From the IMG/VR virus record IMGVR_UViG_3300026097_000013, positions 1 to 64,000 of that record: a stretch of DNA of 64,000 nucleotides; one strand, 5' to 3'. The first letter of the stretch is position 1, and the number at the start of each line of letters is the position of its first letter. Below the pieces are notes generated by a model. It ran no database searches and was not told the DNA's origin. It worked only from the letters and a program-made list of their open reading frames with translations. Below are positions 50,853-58,522 of the stretch, one piece after another. This stretch comes from a virus. The translations under genes and the position numbers were made by a program.

Positions 50853-51743
50853 TTATAATCCAAATGCTACTGCTAATGCAACCGCGGTACGATCTACATA
50901 TTGTTTATTTGCTACACTACTATTTATAGTAGGGTCATTACTAACTGTTGCAGAAGTAAATGCTGCTGTTGTAGGTGTAACGGCGCCTATCGTAGTGTTA
51001 TTTATAGTTGTATTTTCTATTGGAAGATCAGATCCTGTAGAACTTATAGTACCTAATTTATTTCCATCTATTTTTAGTACAATTTGATTAGTAGCTTCTA
51101 ATTCTAAATTTGTAGGTGAACTAATATTAGTTATGCCAATACCGTCGATATTAAGAGATCCTGCAACATATAAATCACCTTCAATTCCTACACCGCCTGC
51201 TACTGTAAGAGCACCGGAAGTAGAGCTTGTTGATGCAGTTGTTGAGTTGATATCAAGAGTACTAAACACTCCTACAGGATCAACTACATTTATAATGCCA
51301 TATATCGTTCCAGTATCATTACCATAATATAAAATATCAGGAGCAGATATTGGAGTTGAAAAATATAATCTTCCGCTATTTTTTCCTTGGGCATCTACTC
51401 CTGTTGTTGCGTCAGAATGTCTTAGCCCAACATTGTATAAGGTTAACGTATCGCCGACACTACTAAAAATACTAAATGTAAAATTAGTAAGATCTAAGTC
51501 AATTGTAGTTGAAGAATTTCTAGTAAATGTAATACTAGGATTGTTAGTTGCATTATTAATTAATCTAAAATTATTATCAACTTCTTCAAAGCTAAAATCA
51601 GCAGCAACGTCAACGTCTTCAACAACGTCTTGTACTTCAAGTGTAATCGATCTAGCTGTAATATTTCCTACAGAATCTACAGTAAAACTAGGACTTTCAA
51701 ATCCATATTTTGATCTTAAAGGTGCGTTTACAATCGTTGACAT
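50853..51743 (-). CDS. Fibre-type virion structural protein
   Basis: 296 aa, Thr/Ser/Asn-rich and beta-rich. The segment SGALTVAGGVGIEGDLYVAGS is a signature of phage fibre proteins with trimeric beta structure, and the C-terminus with VANKQYVDR is also common in fibre and baseplate proteins. No Cys or enzymatic motif. It starts behind a late promoter with a leader and overlaps no neighbour; 3 bp separate it from the giant fibre gene, so the two form one late unit. Confidence 0.7.
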   Translation of the reverse strand: MSTIVNAPLRSKYGFESPSFTVDSVGNITARSITLEVQDVVEDVDVAADFSFEEVDNNFRLINNATNNPSITFTRNSSTTIDLDLTNFTFSIFSSVGDTLTLYNVGLRHSDATTGVDAQGKNSGRLYFSTPISAPDILYYGNDTGTIYGIINVVDPVGVFSTLDINSTTASTSSTSGALTVAGGVGIEGDLYVAGSLNIDGIGITNISSPTNLELEATNQIVLKIDGNKLGTISSTGSDLPIENTTINNTTIGAVTPTTAAFTSATVSNDPTINSSVANKQYVDRTAVALAVAFGL

Positions 51744-51762
51744 ATCTCACTCCGTTCAATTA

Positions 51763-51769
51763 TATTTAT
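51763..51769 (-). promoter_or_regulatory. T4-type late promoter with leader (fibre gene 50853-51743)
   Basis: ATAAATA with a leader of about 15 nt containing GGAG before the ATG at 51743. Confidence 0.7.
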
Positions 51770-51781
51770 CAATTAAGATAG

Positions 51782-52198
51782 TTATCGAGAAAGTGGAGTC
51801 AATGTATGAAAGTATTGAGCAGTAAAGATAACCTTAGTTCCATTATTTTGTCCTGCAGGTGATGATATTGCCGGATTTAGTATGACATCAACATAACTAT
51901 TGTTAACTACAGGCTCAATAGTAATTAATTCACGTAGTGTATGATTTCTAGCATACACTACAACACTTGCTCGATCGTCAGTTGCTGTTATTAATGCTTT
52001 AATTATTTCTTTATTATTAGCATCAAGATCTGCAGATATAGTATATTCTACTGACGAAAATTCTCCCACGTGCCATCGATCAAGTGTTGTGTTTTCATAT
52101 ACTTGCTTCCAGGGACCTTTATGACTAGTCCCTGAATTATTTTTAAAAAGTAATGTATTCTTTAATCCGTCTGTTAAATATTTTTGTAAGTTTTGCAT
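51782..52198 (-). CDS. Hypothetical virion protein
   Basis: 138 aa, beta-rich, with SSVEYTISADLDANNKEI and a C-terminal KVIFTAQYFHTLTPLSR. It resembles small structural proteins placed between fibre genes in marine myophages, but no name is known to me. It has a late promoter motif upstream, so it is probably a virion part. Confidence 0.55.
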   Translation of the reverse strand: MQNLQKYLTDGLKNTLLFKNNSGTSHKGPWKQVYENTTLDRWHVGEFSSVEYTISADLDANNKEIIKALITATDDRASVVVYARNHTLRELITIEPVVNNSYVDVILNPAISSPAGQNNGTKVIFTAQYFHTLTPLSR

Positions 52199-52217
52199 TA
52201 CGTGCCCCTATATGTAA

Positions 52218-52224
52218 TATTTAT
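52218..52224 (-). promoter_or_regulatory. T4-type late promoter with leader (for 51782-52198)
   Basis: ATAAATA at the 3' end of the carbamoyltransferase gene; the predicted start is about 15 nt upstream of the ATG at 52198, with a GGGG stretch in between. Confidence 0.6.
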
Positions 52225-54053
52225 CAGTTCTTTACCGTAATTAGCTTTCCGTATTCAGGAAGATACAAATACTCGATTTTACTATGCGTTAATGTACGCA
52301 ATGCATCGTCAAGTGTTTCTACAAGAGGTTCACCGCCTAAGTTAAAGCTTGTGTTAAAGATAATTGGAACTCCGGTGCGCTCTTTAAATTCTTTAATAAT
52401 TCTGTAATATAGAGGATTGTCCTTTTCGTTTACTGTTTGAATTCTGCATGTACCGTCAACATGTATAATACTAGGAATTTTTTCAGCAATGCCTGGTTGA
52501 CAGTTTACAGCATACATCATGTGCGGACTATCTTCCATGCCACGCAAGTCGAACCATTCGTGTGCATCCTCAGCAAGTATTGATCCAGCAAACGGTCGGA
52601 AGTATTCACGACGTTTAATTTCGTTTACAAAGTCCTTGCCATCTTCGAATGTCGGATCAAACATTAAGCTACGATTACCTAATGCACGTGGTCCTGCTTC
52701 CGAGCGTCCTTGAAAACATGCTACAATATTTTTACTTGTCATTAGGTCAACAACATCTTTGTCTGTAGCATTTCTGATTTCTGCATTATAGTTTTCAACA
52801 ATTGAATTAATTTCATCGGATGTATATGTGTATTCAAATCCTAAATAAATTTCTCTCCCGTTTAGTTTATCAGGTATTTCAGTTATGGAATGAAATCCAA
52901 AAAGTGCTACACCAATAGCTGTGCCGCCATCGTTTGATATAGGTTCGACATAAAAATCAATTCCTTCTTCGTTTAAGCGATTTAAGAAATAATAATTAGC
53001 AACGCAGTTAAGTGCATACCCTCCGGATAATACTACTTTTTTCTTTCCAGACATTTCTACAGCTTTAAGTATAAGATTTAGAACTTGCTCTTGTGTTTCA
53101 GTTTGAACTGCGTATGCAAGATCTCTACGATTTTGTTCTAGTGTGACATCATCAAAGTTGTTTAGTTCGGTATTCAATTCGTCAAATAACTGCGTATTTA
53201 CAAAGGCTCCTCGAGGATAATAAGGAACAATAACATTTGGATCAGATAATTCATAGTCTCCAACTTTTTTAAATAGTGAAGGAATTTTATCGTTAGGCTT
53301 GCCGTATGGGAATAGTCCCATAGTTTTTCCTGCTTCAATTTCTTGAAATCCGCAATACTTTGTAACTGCTTCGTATGTTTTGGTAATACCTGCATTTCTA
53401 GATAATATAGCATGGAATGTATTATCTATTTCACCATACAAAAATTCAGCTTCTTTTTCTTTATCGATAATTGTTAATGTAGTATCTTTTGTTGCAGAAT
53501 GTTTGTATAAATGATTAAATGTTGCAGGGTAATTACAATCTAAAATTGATTCAATTTCCCATGTTGATACTACATCAGTATCATTTGGATTAAATTTTGG
53601 ATCTATACAAATCTCTAAAGGTATTTCAGAACCACAACCGTCTACTACTAGTGCTACAGCTTCGTCAAACCCAGATCGATAAAAGGCACAGGCTGCATGT
53701 ATCTTGTGGTGCTGATGACTAAGATCATACACCTGAGGATGATTATGAGGATCTGCATGTTGGTCAATTAATCCTAATTTTCGAGCTAACCCAATATACA
53801 TATTATCGCCACTAAAATCAATAGTGCCAGATGTATGCATTCCTTGAGTATGAACAATAAACATATAATCAACTTTATCTGTATACTCTTTTACTTTTAC
53901 CATTGCAGCAAATGGACTGCCGTCGTATTTTTTTCTGCTAAGGCGCTCTTCTTCAATTGCAAATACAATTTTACCATTTTTTAATAAACATACACCTGAA
54001 TTGTGTCCTCGAGAGATGCCTAATACCCAAAGATCTTTTTTTATTTCATTCAT
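52224..54053 (-). CDS. Carbamoyltransferase (NodU/CmcH family), full length
   Basis: 609 aa from the ATG at 54053; an in-frame GTG at 54065 would add four residues and overlap more. N-terminal Kae1-like domain with GISRGHNSG, the metal-binding HQHHKIHA near 113-120 and VDGCGSE; then LSGGYALNCVAN; then the C-terminal YrdC-like region with FQGRSEAGPRALGNRSLMFDP and RPFAGSI. It uses carbamoyl phosphate and ATP to carbamoylate a hydroxyl group of a sugar or other acceptor. Together with the GT9-like transferase it forms the start of the enzyme cassette between fibre genes. A second, shortened relative lies at 3192-4157. Confidence 0.92.
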   Translation of the reverse strand: MNEIKKDLWVLGISRGHNSGVCLLKNGKIVFAIEEERLSRKKYDGSPFAAMVKVKEYTDKVDYMFIVHTQGMHTSGTIDFSGDNMYIGLARKLGLIDQHADPHNHPQVYDLSHQHHKIHAACAFYRSGFDEAVALVVDGCGSEIPLEICIDPKFNPNDTDVVSTWEIESILDCNYPATFNHLYKHSATKDTTLTIIDKEKEAEFLYGEIDNTFHAILSRNAGITKTYEAVTKYCGFQEIEAGKTMGLFPYGKPNDKIPSLFKKVGDYELSDPNVIVPYYPRGAFVNTQLFDELNTELNNFDDVTLEQNRRDLAYAVQTETQEQVLNLILKAVEMSGKKKVVLSGGYALNCVANYYFLNRLNEEGIDFYVEPISNDGGTAIGVALFGFHSITEIPDKLNGREIYLGFEYTYTSDEINSIVENYNAEIRNATDKDVVDLMTSKNIVACFQGRSEAGPRALGNRSLMFDPTFEDGKDFVNEIKRREYFRPFAGSILAEDAHEWFDLRGMEDSPHMMYAVNCQPGIAEKIPSIIHVDGTCRIQTVNEKDNPLYYRIIKEFKERTGVPIIFNTSFNLGGEPLVETLDDALRTLTHSKIEYLYLPEYGKLITVKN

Positions 54054-54054
54054 A

Positions 54055-55011
54055 TTATAGTCCACTTAAAATTTTACCTGCTATTTGTTTAATTTGATCG
54101 TCAGTTAAATTCATTGCTGACTCATTTTTTCTATCTGCACACTCGTCTAAAGTGATACGTATAGGGCTGTACTCTTTATTATTTTTATTAAAATCAAAAA
54201 TATTAAAATATTTATTGTTAGGATAAGATACATTTTCAGCAAATGTTGACCCTAGCACCACATAAGATTTTTTATTAAACGAATGTGCGATATGCTGTCC
54301 TATCGAATCACATCCTATAAATGCATCTGCGGCATTTATCATTCCAAACCATTTCCTCAAATTTACGTTTTCAATAAAAAATGTTTCTTGTTTACATCCG
54401 TATGCGCTAAAATCTACATTAAATTCATTCATTAATAATATAGAACATCTGTGTTCAATCTTTTTTATTAAATTTGCAGCTGATGCAATAGTAAAAGACC
54501 TACCAGTCGAATCAATCGGCCCTGCTGATGTTTCTACATTATTTAATGTTATACCTTTGCCAAACGGTTGAAAAATCATCAGAGGCTTGTTATGTTTATT
54601 CCTCATATCGTTGGCCATATTTAATGCTGTATGCTTTTCTTCGTTATTTAAATATATAGACGGCGCTGACAGATTATCATCTAAAGTTCCATTAATTTCG
54701 ATATCAAATGCTTGTGCAATACTGCATTTTTGATTATAGTATTCCCATACATAATAAGGCTCCGGCGCTACTATGTTTCTATCTTTTAGTTTATCTTTAA
54801 ATAAATGAGGTAAGTTTGACGGATATGATCTAGCATGCAATGACGGATGTCCTGAAAATGCTTCATATGCAAATTCTGAAAATATTACAAAATCATCGTC
54901 TGGATTATTTTCTAGATATTTTTCTAATGCCGGAATGGCGCACACAACTCTTCCAATGCCGCCATTAATATAGAATGCAGTATTACGTTCTTTGTTGTTT
55001 ATTTTTTTCAT
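54055..55011 (-). CDS. GT9-like (heptosyltransferase-type) glycosyltransferase
   Basis: 318 aa. The GT-B plan of ADP-heptose transferases is visible: GGIGRVVCAIPALEKYLENN at the N-terminus, a mid IFQPFGKG strand and the donor-site loop NAADAFIGCDSIGQHIAHSFNKKSYVVLGST, as in the D-S-G-x-x-H-x-A motif of WaaC/WaaF. The exact donor is not fixed by sequence, but with hldE/hldD in the same genome ADP-heptose is a strong candidate. Its stop is followed 1 bp later by the carbamoyltransferase ATG, and it overlaps the oxygenase gene by 4 bp. Confidence 0.75.
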   Translation of the reverse strand: MKKINNKERNTAFYINGGIGRVVCAIPALEKYLENNPDDDFVIFSEFAYEAFSGHPSLHARSYPSNLPHLFKDKLKDRNIVAPEPYYVWEYYNQKCSIAQAFDIEINGTLDDNLSAPSIYLNNEEKHTALNMANDMRNKHNKPLMIFQPFGKGITLNNVETSAGPIDSTGRSFTIASAANLIKKIEHRCSILLMNEFNVDFSAYGCKQETFFIENVNLRKWFGMINAADAFIGCDSIGQHIAHSFNKKSYVVLGSTFAENVSYPNNKYFNIFDFNKNNKEYSPIRITLDECADRKNESAMNLTDDQIKQIAGKILSGL

Positions 55012-55646
55012 AAGTTTAACTCATTTAATGTTATTGTTGTTCCGAGGGTTCCTTTTACAAAAACATTAAAAGATAAACTTATTCTGTTTTTGTTTGAATT
55101 ATTAGGACTTACTTCGTGAAACAACGTTGAAGGAAAGAAAATAATATCATTATTTTTTACAGGAACAGTCCATATATTTGAATTAGTTACATTATATGTA
55201 GAAACATCGATTTGTAGTGTGGGATTATTTGTAATAGTATCATTGTTATTAGAAATAAATGTTATACTATCTTCGGGTGTTGTATCTATATAATAAACTC
55301 CACTTATTAAAGAATTACTATGATTGTGTCTATGATGACTAGAACCAGGCGGATTAAAATTTAACCAAGATTGTGTAAGATAAAATTCATGTTTAGGATC
55401 TATAAATAATACGTTGTTAATATATTCATTAAGACCAGACATAATTCTATCACGTATTAAACTGTAAGAATCTAAATTCAACACATTAGTATTAGTTGAT
55501 GAAAGGTTTCCTCCAACATTTTCACGAGTTTTTAATTGTTCGGTTGTTGTGTCATGTACTTCGGTTATATCTGAATATTTGTTATATATAAAAACCGGAG
55601 TACTAAAAAGTAATAATGTATTATCTAAAGATTGATTTTGATTCAT
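55008..55646 (-). CDS. Putative 2OG-Fe(II) oxygenase (TIGR02466-like)
   Basis: 212 aa. A HHRHNHS cluster (residues 104-110) provides the first metal ligands and the strand NDIIFFPSTLFHEVSPNNSNKNRISLSFNVF gives the distal H177 and R188, the layout of the putative 2OG oxygenase family TIGR02466/PF13759. HxH replaces the common HxD. Substrate unknown; it lies between a similar oxygenase and the GT9-like gene, so it may act on the same product. AAGGAT ribosome site before the ATG. Confidence 0.75.
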   Translation of the reverse strand: MNQNQSLDNTLLLFSTPVFIYNKYSDITEVHDTTTEQLKTRENVGGNLSSTNTNVLNLDSYSLIRDRIMSGLNEYINNVLFIDPKHEFYLTQSWLNFNPPGSSHHRHNHSNSLISGVYYIDTTPEDSITFISNNNDTITNNPTLQIDVSTYNVTNSNIWTVPVKNNDIIFFPSTLFHEVSPNNSNKNRISLSFNVFVKGTLGTTITLNELNL

Positions 55647-55656
55647 TTTTTATCCT

Positions 55657-56325
55657 TTAGTTGCAATCTAGAGATATTCTAATATTTCCAGAAACGCTTA
55701 TTCTGTAATCATCCGAAGTATAAAATGGATATACACAATGATTCAACGTAGCAGGAAACATTAAAATAGTTCCTTCCCATGTCTTATCAACCGGAACCGG
55801 TGTAGTTTGTATTCTGCCTAGTATATCATTGTAAATAAAAGTAAATTTTGAAGTATAAGCGCCCGATGTGTCTGTATTATCTGATTCGTGCAAGATATCA
55901 GAGTTAAGAGGAAAATAAGTTTCTTCATCTTTTAATTCATAAGGTATTTTAATCCAAATAACAAAGCTTAATACACCCGAATGATGATGTATAGGGTTAA
56001 ATTCATATTTTTTTTGTTTATTGACCCACATAGAATCAACAATTAAATTATATTTTTTAGATTTTGAAACTTCTTCAAATGTATCAAGAAATCCTGGATT
56101 ATTAATCTGCCAAGTATCTGCCATTGCTAATAGAAATTCAGACATATTTTCCTTAATATGATTTAAAGAATATTCTTCTTGCATATGTCCCAAAAGCTTA
56201 TGATTATATTTCTCTCCTGTGTCACCCATAGTATCTATAACAGATTTTAAATTTTTAAAAATATCAAACGGAAGTTTAGACTCTAATACACCGAGATTAT
56301 TAAGTGCTTTTAATGATAATGTCAT
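55657..56325 (-). CDS. 2OG-Fe(II) oxygenase-like protein with HHH motif
   Basis: 222 aa. The helical N-terminal half is followed by FNPIHHHSGVLSFVIWIKIP (H113-H115), and the strand GTILMFPATLNHCVYPFYTSDDYRISVSGNI provides the distal H196 and R208. This is the cupin-type oxygenase order found in phage homologues of this length. It is a near-neighbour of the previous enzyme but only distantly similar. Its stop is 10 bp from the next ATG, so both belong to the cassette. Confidence 0.7.
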   Translation of the reverse strand: MTLSLKALNNLGVLESKLPFDIFKNLKSVIDTMGDTGEKYNHKLLGHMQEEYSLNHIKENMSEFLLAMADTWQINNPGFLDTFEEVSKSKKYNLIVDSMWVNKQKKYEFNPIHHHSGVLSFVIWIKIPYELKDEETYFPLNSDILHESDNTDTSGAYTSKFTFIYNDILGRIQTTPVPVDKTWEGTILMFPATLNHCVYPFYTSDDYRISVSGNIRISLDCN

Positions 56326-56330
56326 GTTTT

Positions 56331-57908
56331 CTATGTATCCTTATCATTGTATATATACCGAGATAACCAATCACAAGCACTAAGCTGAGTGCTTGCAGCA
56401 TTTTTCCATTGATTTACTTTGTTATATCTATCGTATAAAAAATTTTCACAAAGATCGCGCATACTTGTCTGCATACCCAATTCTTGCTTTACAATGTCAA
56501 TTTCATTGTATACATTATAATTCATACCGTTAGCTATACATACAATACCTGCACGTCCAGTATGACTAAGTGTAAGTGTTTTCTTTACATATAGATCATT
56601 AAATCCGCTAGTACTAGTGCGTAAATTTGAATCGTAAACTCTTTCTCTATTTTTATTCCAGTAATCTGAATCACTTCTTATAGACAAAGCGTAATGCAAT
56701 GCAACAAATTCTGCAAAATTCTGATAAAAATTTCTTATGTGTGCGTTATACACATCTCGATCAAATTGATTAACTACTGGTCGATCTACATGACGACAAA
56801 ATTCTAACAAAAATTCATGAACACTTAATAATCCATTACTTTCTAGTGGCTCAATGAATGCAGCAGCCAACCCAATGCCTAATACATTTTTAACCCATAT
56901 ACGTTCATAAATACCTGTTTTAAAATTAATGTGCTTAAAATTAAGATCATCTGTAACTCTATTAGGATTGTGCAATGTCATTTTATCCGAATTAAGATGA
57001 TTTTTAAATTCTTGCAGAGCATCTTCGTCTGATATAAATTCATCTGAATATACGTATCCTGTACCTATTCTAGACCAAAGCGGAATATTCCAAACCCACC
57101 CGTTACTTAGTGCAGTACAATTTGTATATACTTCTAGTTCTTTTTCTTTATCAGTATACGGTATTTGTACAGCCCATGCCTTGTTATTTGGTAAAATATC
57201 TCTATAAGATACAAATGGCTCTTCTAGTGCTTTACCTAAAAGTAAACTTTCAAATCCAGTGCAATCTACATAAAGATCTGCTGTTAATTTTGTTCCGTCT
57301 TCTAAAATAATTTTAGATATACCGTTATCGTCTGTAGGAGCGTCAACAACTGTTCCTACTACATGTTTAACTCCACGAGGTATACAATAGCGATCTTTAA
57401 GATATTTTCCGAATAATAACGAGTCAAAATGAAAAGCTGTATGATAATCAAATCTAAAATCATCAAAACTACCGTCTTCATTAGTTGATATTTTATTTTC
57501 GTTTACTAATGCCATTACAGGCCAAAAGTTTTCTGCAAAGTCGCTAGAATGAGTTTCAGGATAGTAAGCTTTTTTTAATTGCCAATGATTATAATTAATA
57601 TCTTCAGTTTCTATAGGATCACCAAACGGATAATGGAATCCTCCGTAGTCTTTATCATAAAAGTCAGTAAATTTGATACTAAACTTATAACTACCATTTG
57701 TATGTTTTAGAAAATCTTTGTCATCTATTCCGAGGTACGCTGTCCAGTCACGAATAAATCCTAAGGTACTTTCACCCACACCAATTTTTGGTATATCATC
57801 ACTTTCAACTAATGTAATAGATTTATCGGGAAATTTTCTAATCAGTGTTGCAGCAGCCATCCATCCAGCTGAGCCGCCGCCTACTATTAATATACTATTA
57901 AATGCCAT
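56331..57908 (-). CDS. Flavin-dependent tryptophan halogenase-like enzyme
   Basis: 525 aa (PrnA 538). The FAD dinucleotide-binding GGGSAGW (10-16), VGESTLGFIRDW (44-55), catalytic Lys79 in the stretch SYKFSIKF (position as in PrnA K79), the GWVWNIP (270-276) signature and FIEPLES (351-357) with the second catalytic Glu are all in place. The residues needed for FADH2-dependent chlorination or bromination of an aromatic ring therefore look intact. Halogenases of this kind occur in T4-like cyanophages, but the target is unknown. It is the first gene of the cassette. Confidence 0.9.
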   Translation of the reverse strand: MAFNSILIVGGGSAGWMAAATLIRKFPDKSITLVESDDIPKIGVGESTLGFIRDWTAYLGIDDKDFLKHTNGSYKFSIKFTDFYDKDYGGFHYPFGDPIETEDINYNHWQLKKAYYPETHSSDFAENFWPVMALVNENKISTNEDGSFDDFRFDYHTAFHFDSLLFGKYLKDRYCIPRGVKHVVGTVVDAPTDDNGISKIILEDGTKLTADLYVDCTGFESLLLGKALEEPFVSYRDILPNNKAWAVQIPYTDKEKELEVYTNCTALSNGWVWNIPLWSRIGTGYVYSDEFISDEDALQEFKNHLNSDKMTLHNPNRVTDDLNFKHINFKTGIYERIWVKNVLGIGLAAAFIEPLESNGLLSVHEFLLEFCRHVDRPVVNQFDRDVYNAHIRNFYQNFAEFVALHYALSIRSDSDYWNKNRERVYDSNLRTSTSGFNDLYVKKTLTLSHTGRAGIVCIANGMNYNVYNEIDIVKQELGMQTSMRDLCENFLYDRYNKVNQWKNAASTQLSACDWLSRYIYNDKDT

Positions 57909-57930
57909 AAAAAAAATACCTCCTATAATG

Positions 57931-57964
57931 TATTTAATTATAACATCATAGGAAGCATTGTCAA
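57931..57964 (-). promoter_or_regulatory. Dual promoter of halogenase cassette: sigma70 plus overlapping late box
   Basis: Minus strand TTGACA (57959-57964), 16-nt spacer and TATAAT (57937-57942), with a TAAATA late-type box (57931-57936) immediately downstream. An AGGAGG ribosome site follows before the ATG at 57908. The same early/late overlap occurs at gene 32. Confidence 0.7.
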
Positions 57965-57977
57965 TGTGATTTATATA

Positions 57978-58502
57978 TTACTCTTCAGGATCTGGATCTG
58001 GGCCTGGATCTGGAATCACAACTCCGGGAATTAACGGCCATTCAATCTCAGATTCATGTGATATTGTATCCCAATCAATTGTGTCGGGCAAGTCTCTTAG
58101 TTGCTGTCTATACGTTGCCCATTCTGCTTTTTCTGCATCACTAAGTGGTGCATCCGGCAATTGTGTCCAATCCGAAGCTGGTAATAAATTTAGACGGGTA
58201 CGTTCCATAAATCTAAATCGCTTTTCCAGTATATCAATTGATTTTTCAATCCACTCTTGAGTAAAAGTTCCGTCTTCATTTTTTATAATATCGCCTGGCG
58301 CTATGTCTACATCAGTATCGCCGTTGACATAGTCTCTAATTGAATCATATACCGGAGCATAACCTTTAGCACGTACTTCTTCTTCAGTAAAGTCCCATGT
58401 TTCTTTCATTATATAATGTATATTTTCGTTAGAAATATATGTAGAGTCAACCATATCTCCATTTTCATCTATTCTTATATAGTTTACATTTTGTAAATTC
58501 AT
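57978..58502 (-). CDS. Tail-fibre assembly chaperone-like protein
   Basis: 174 aa. The region ERTRLNLLPASDWTQLPDAP, followed by LSDAEKAEWATYRQQLRDLP (about 108-150), is the hallmark of Phage_tail_APC/tail-fibre assembly proteins, in which this helical part grips the fibre. The C-terminus is an unusual PGPDPDPEE-type proline/acid tail. It directly follows the Gly-rich fibre gene on the same strand, the usual order for a fibre and its chaperone. AAGGAAC site before the ATG. Confidence 0.82.
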   Translation of the reverse strand: MNLQNVNYIRIDENGDMVDSTYISNENIHYIMKETWDFTEEEVRAKGYAPVYDSIRDYVNGDTDVDIAPGDIIKNEDGTFTQEWIEKSIDILEKRFRFMERTRLNLLPASDWTQLPDAPLSDAEKAEWATYRQQLRDLPDTIDWDTISHESEIEWPLIPGVVIPDPGPDPDPEE

Positions 58503-58522
58503 TGTGCAGTTCCTTAATCTTA

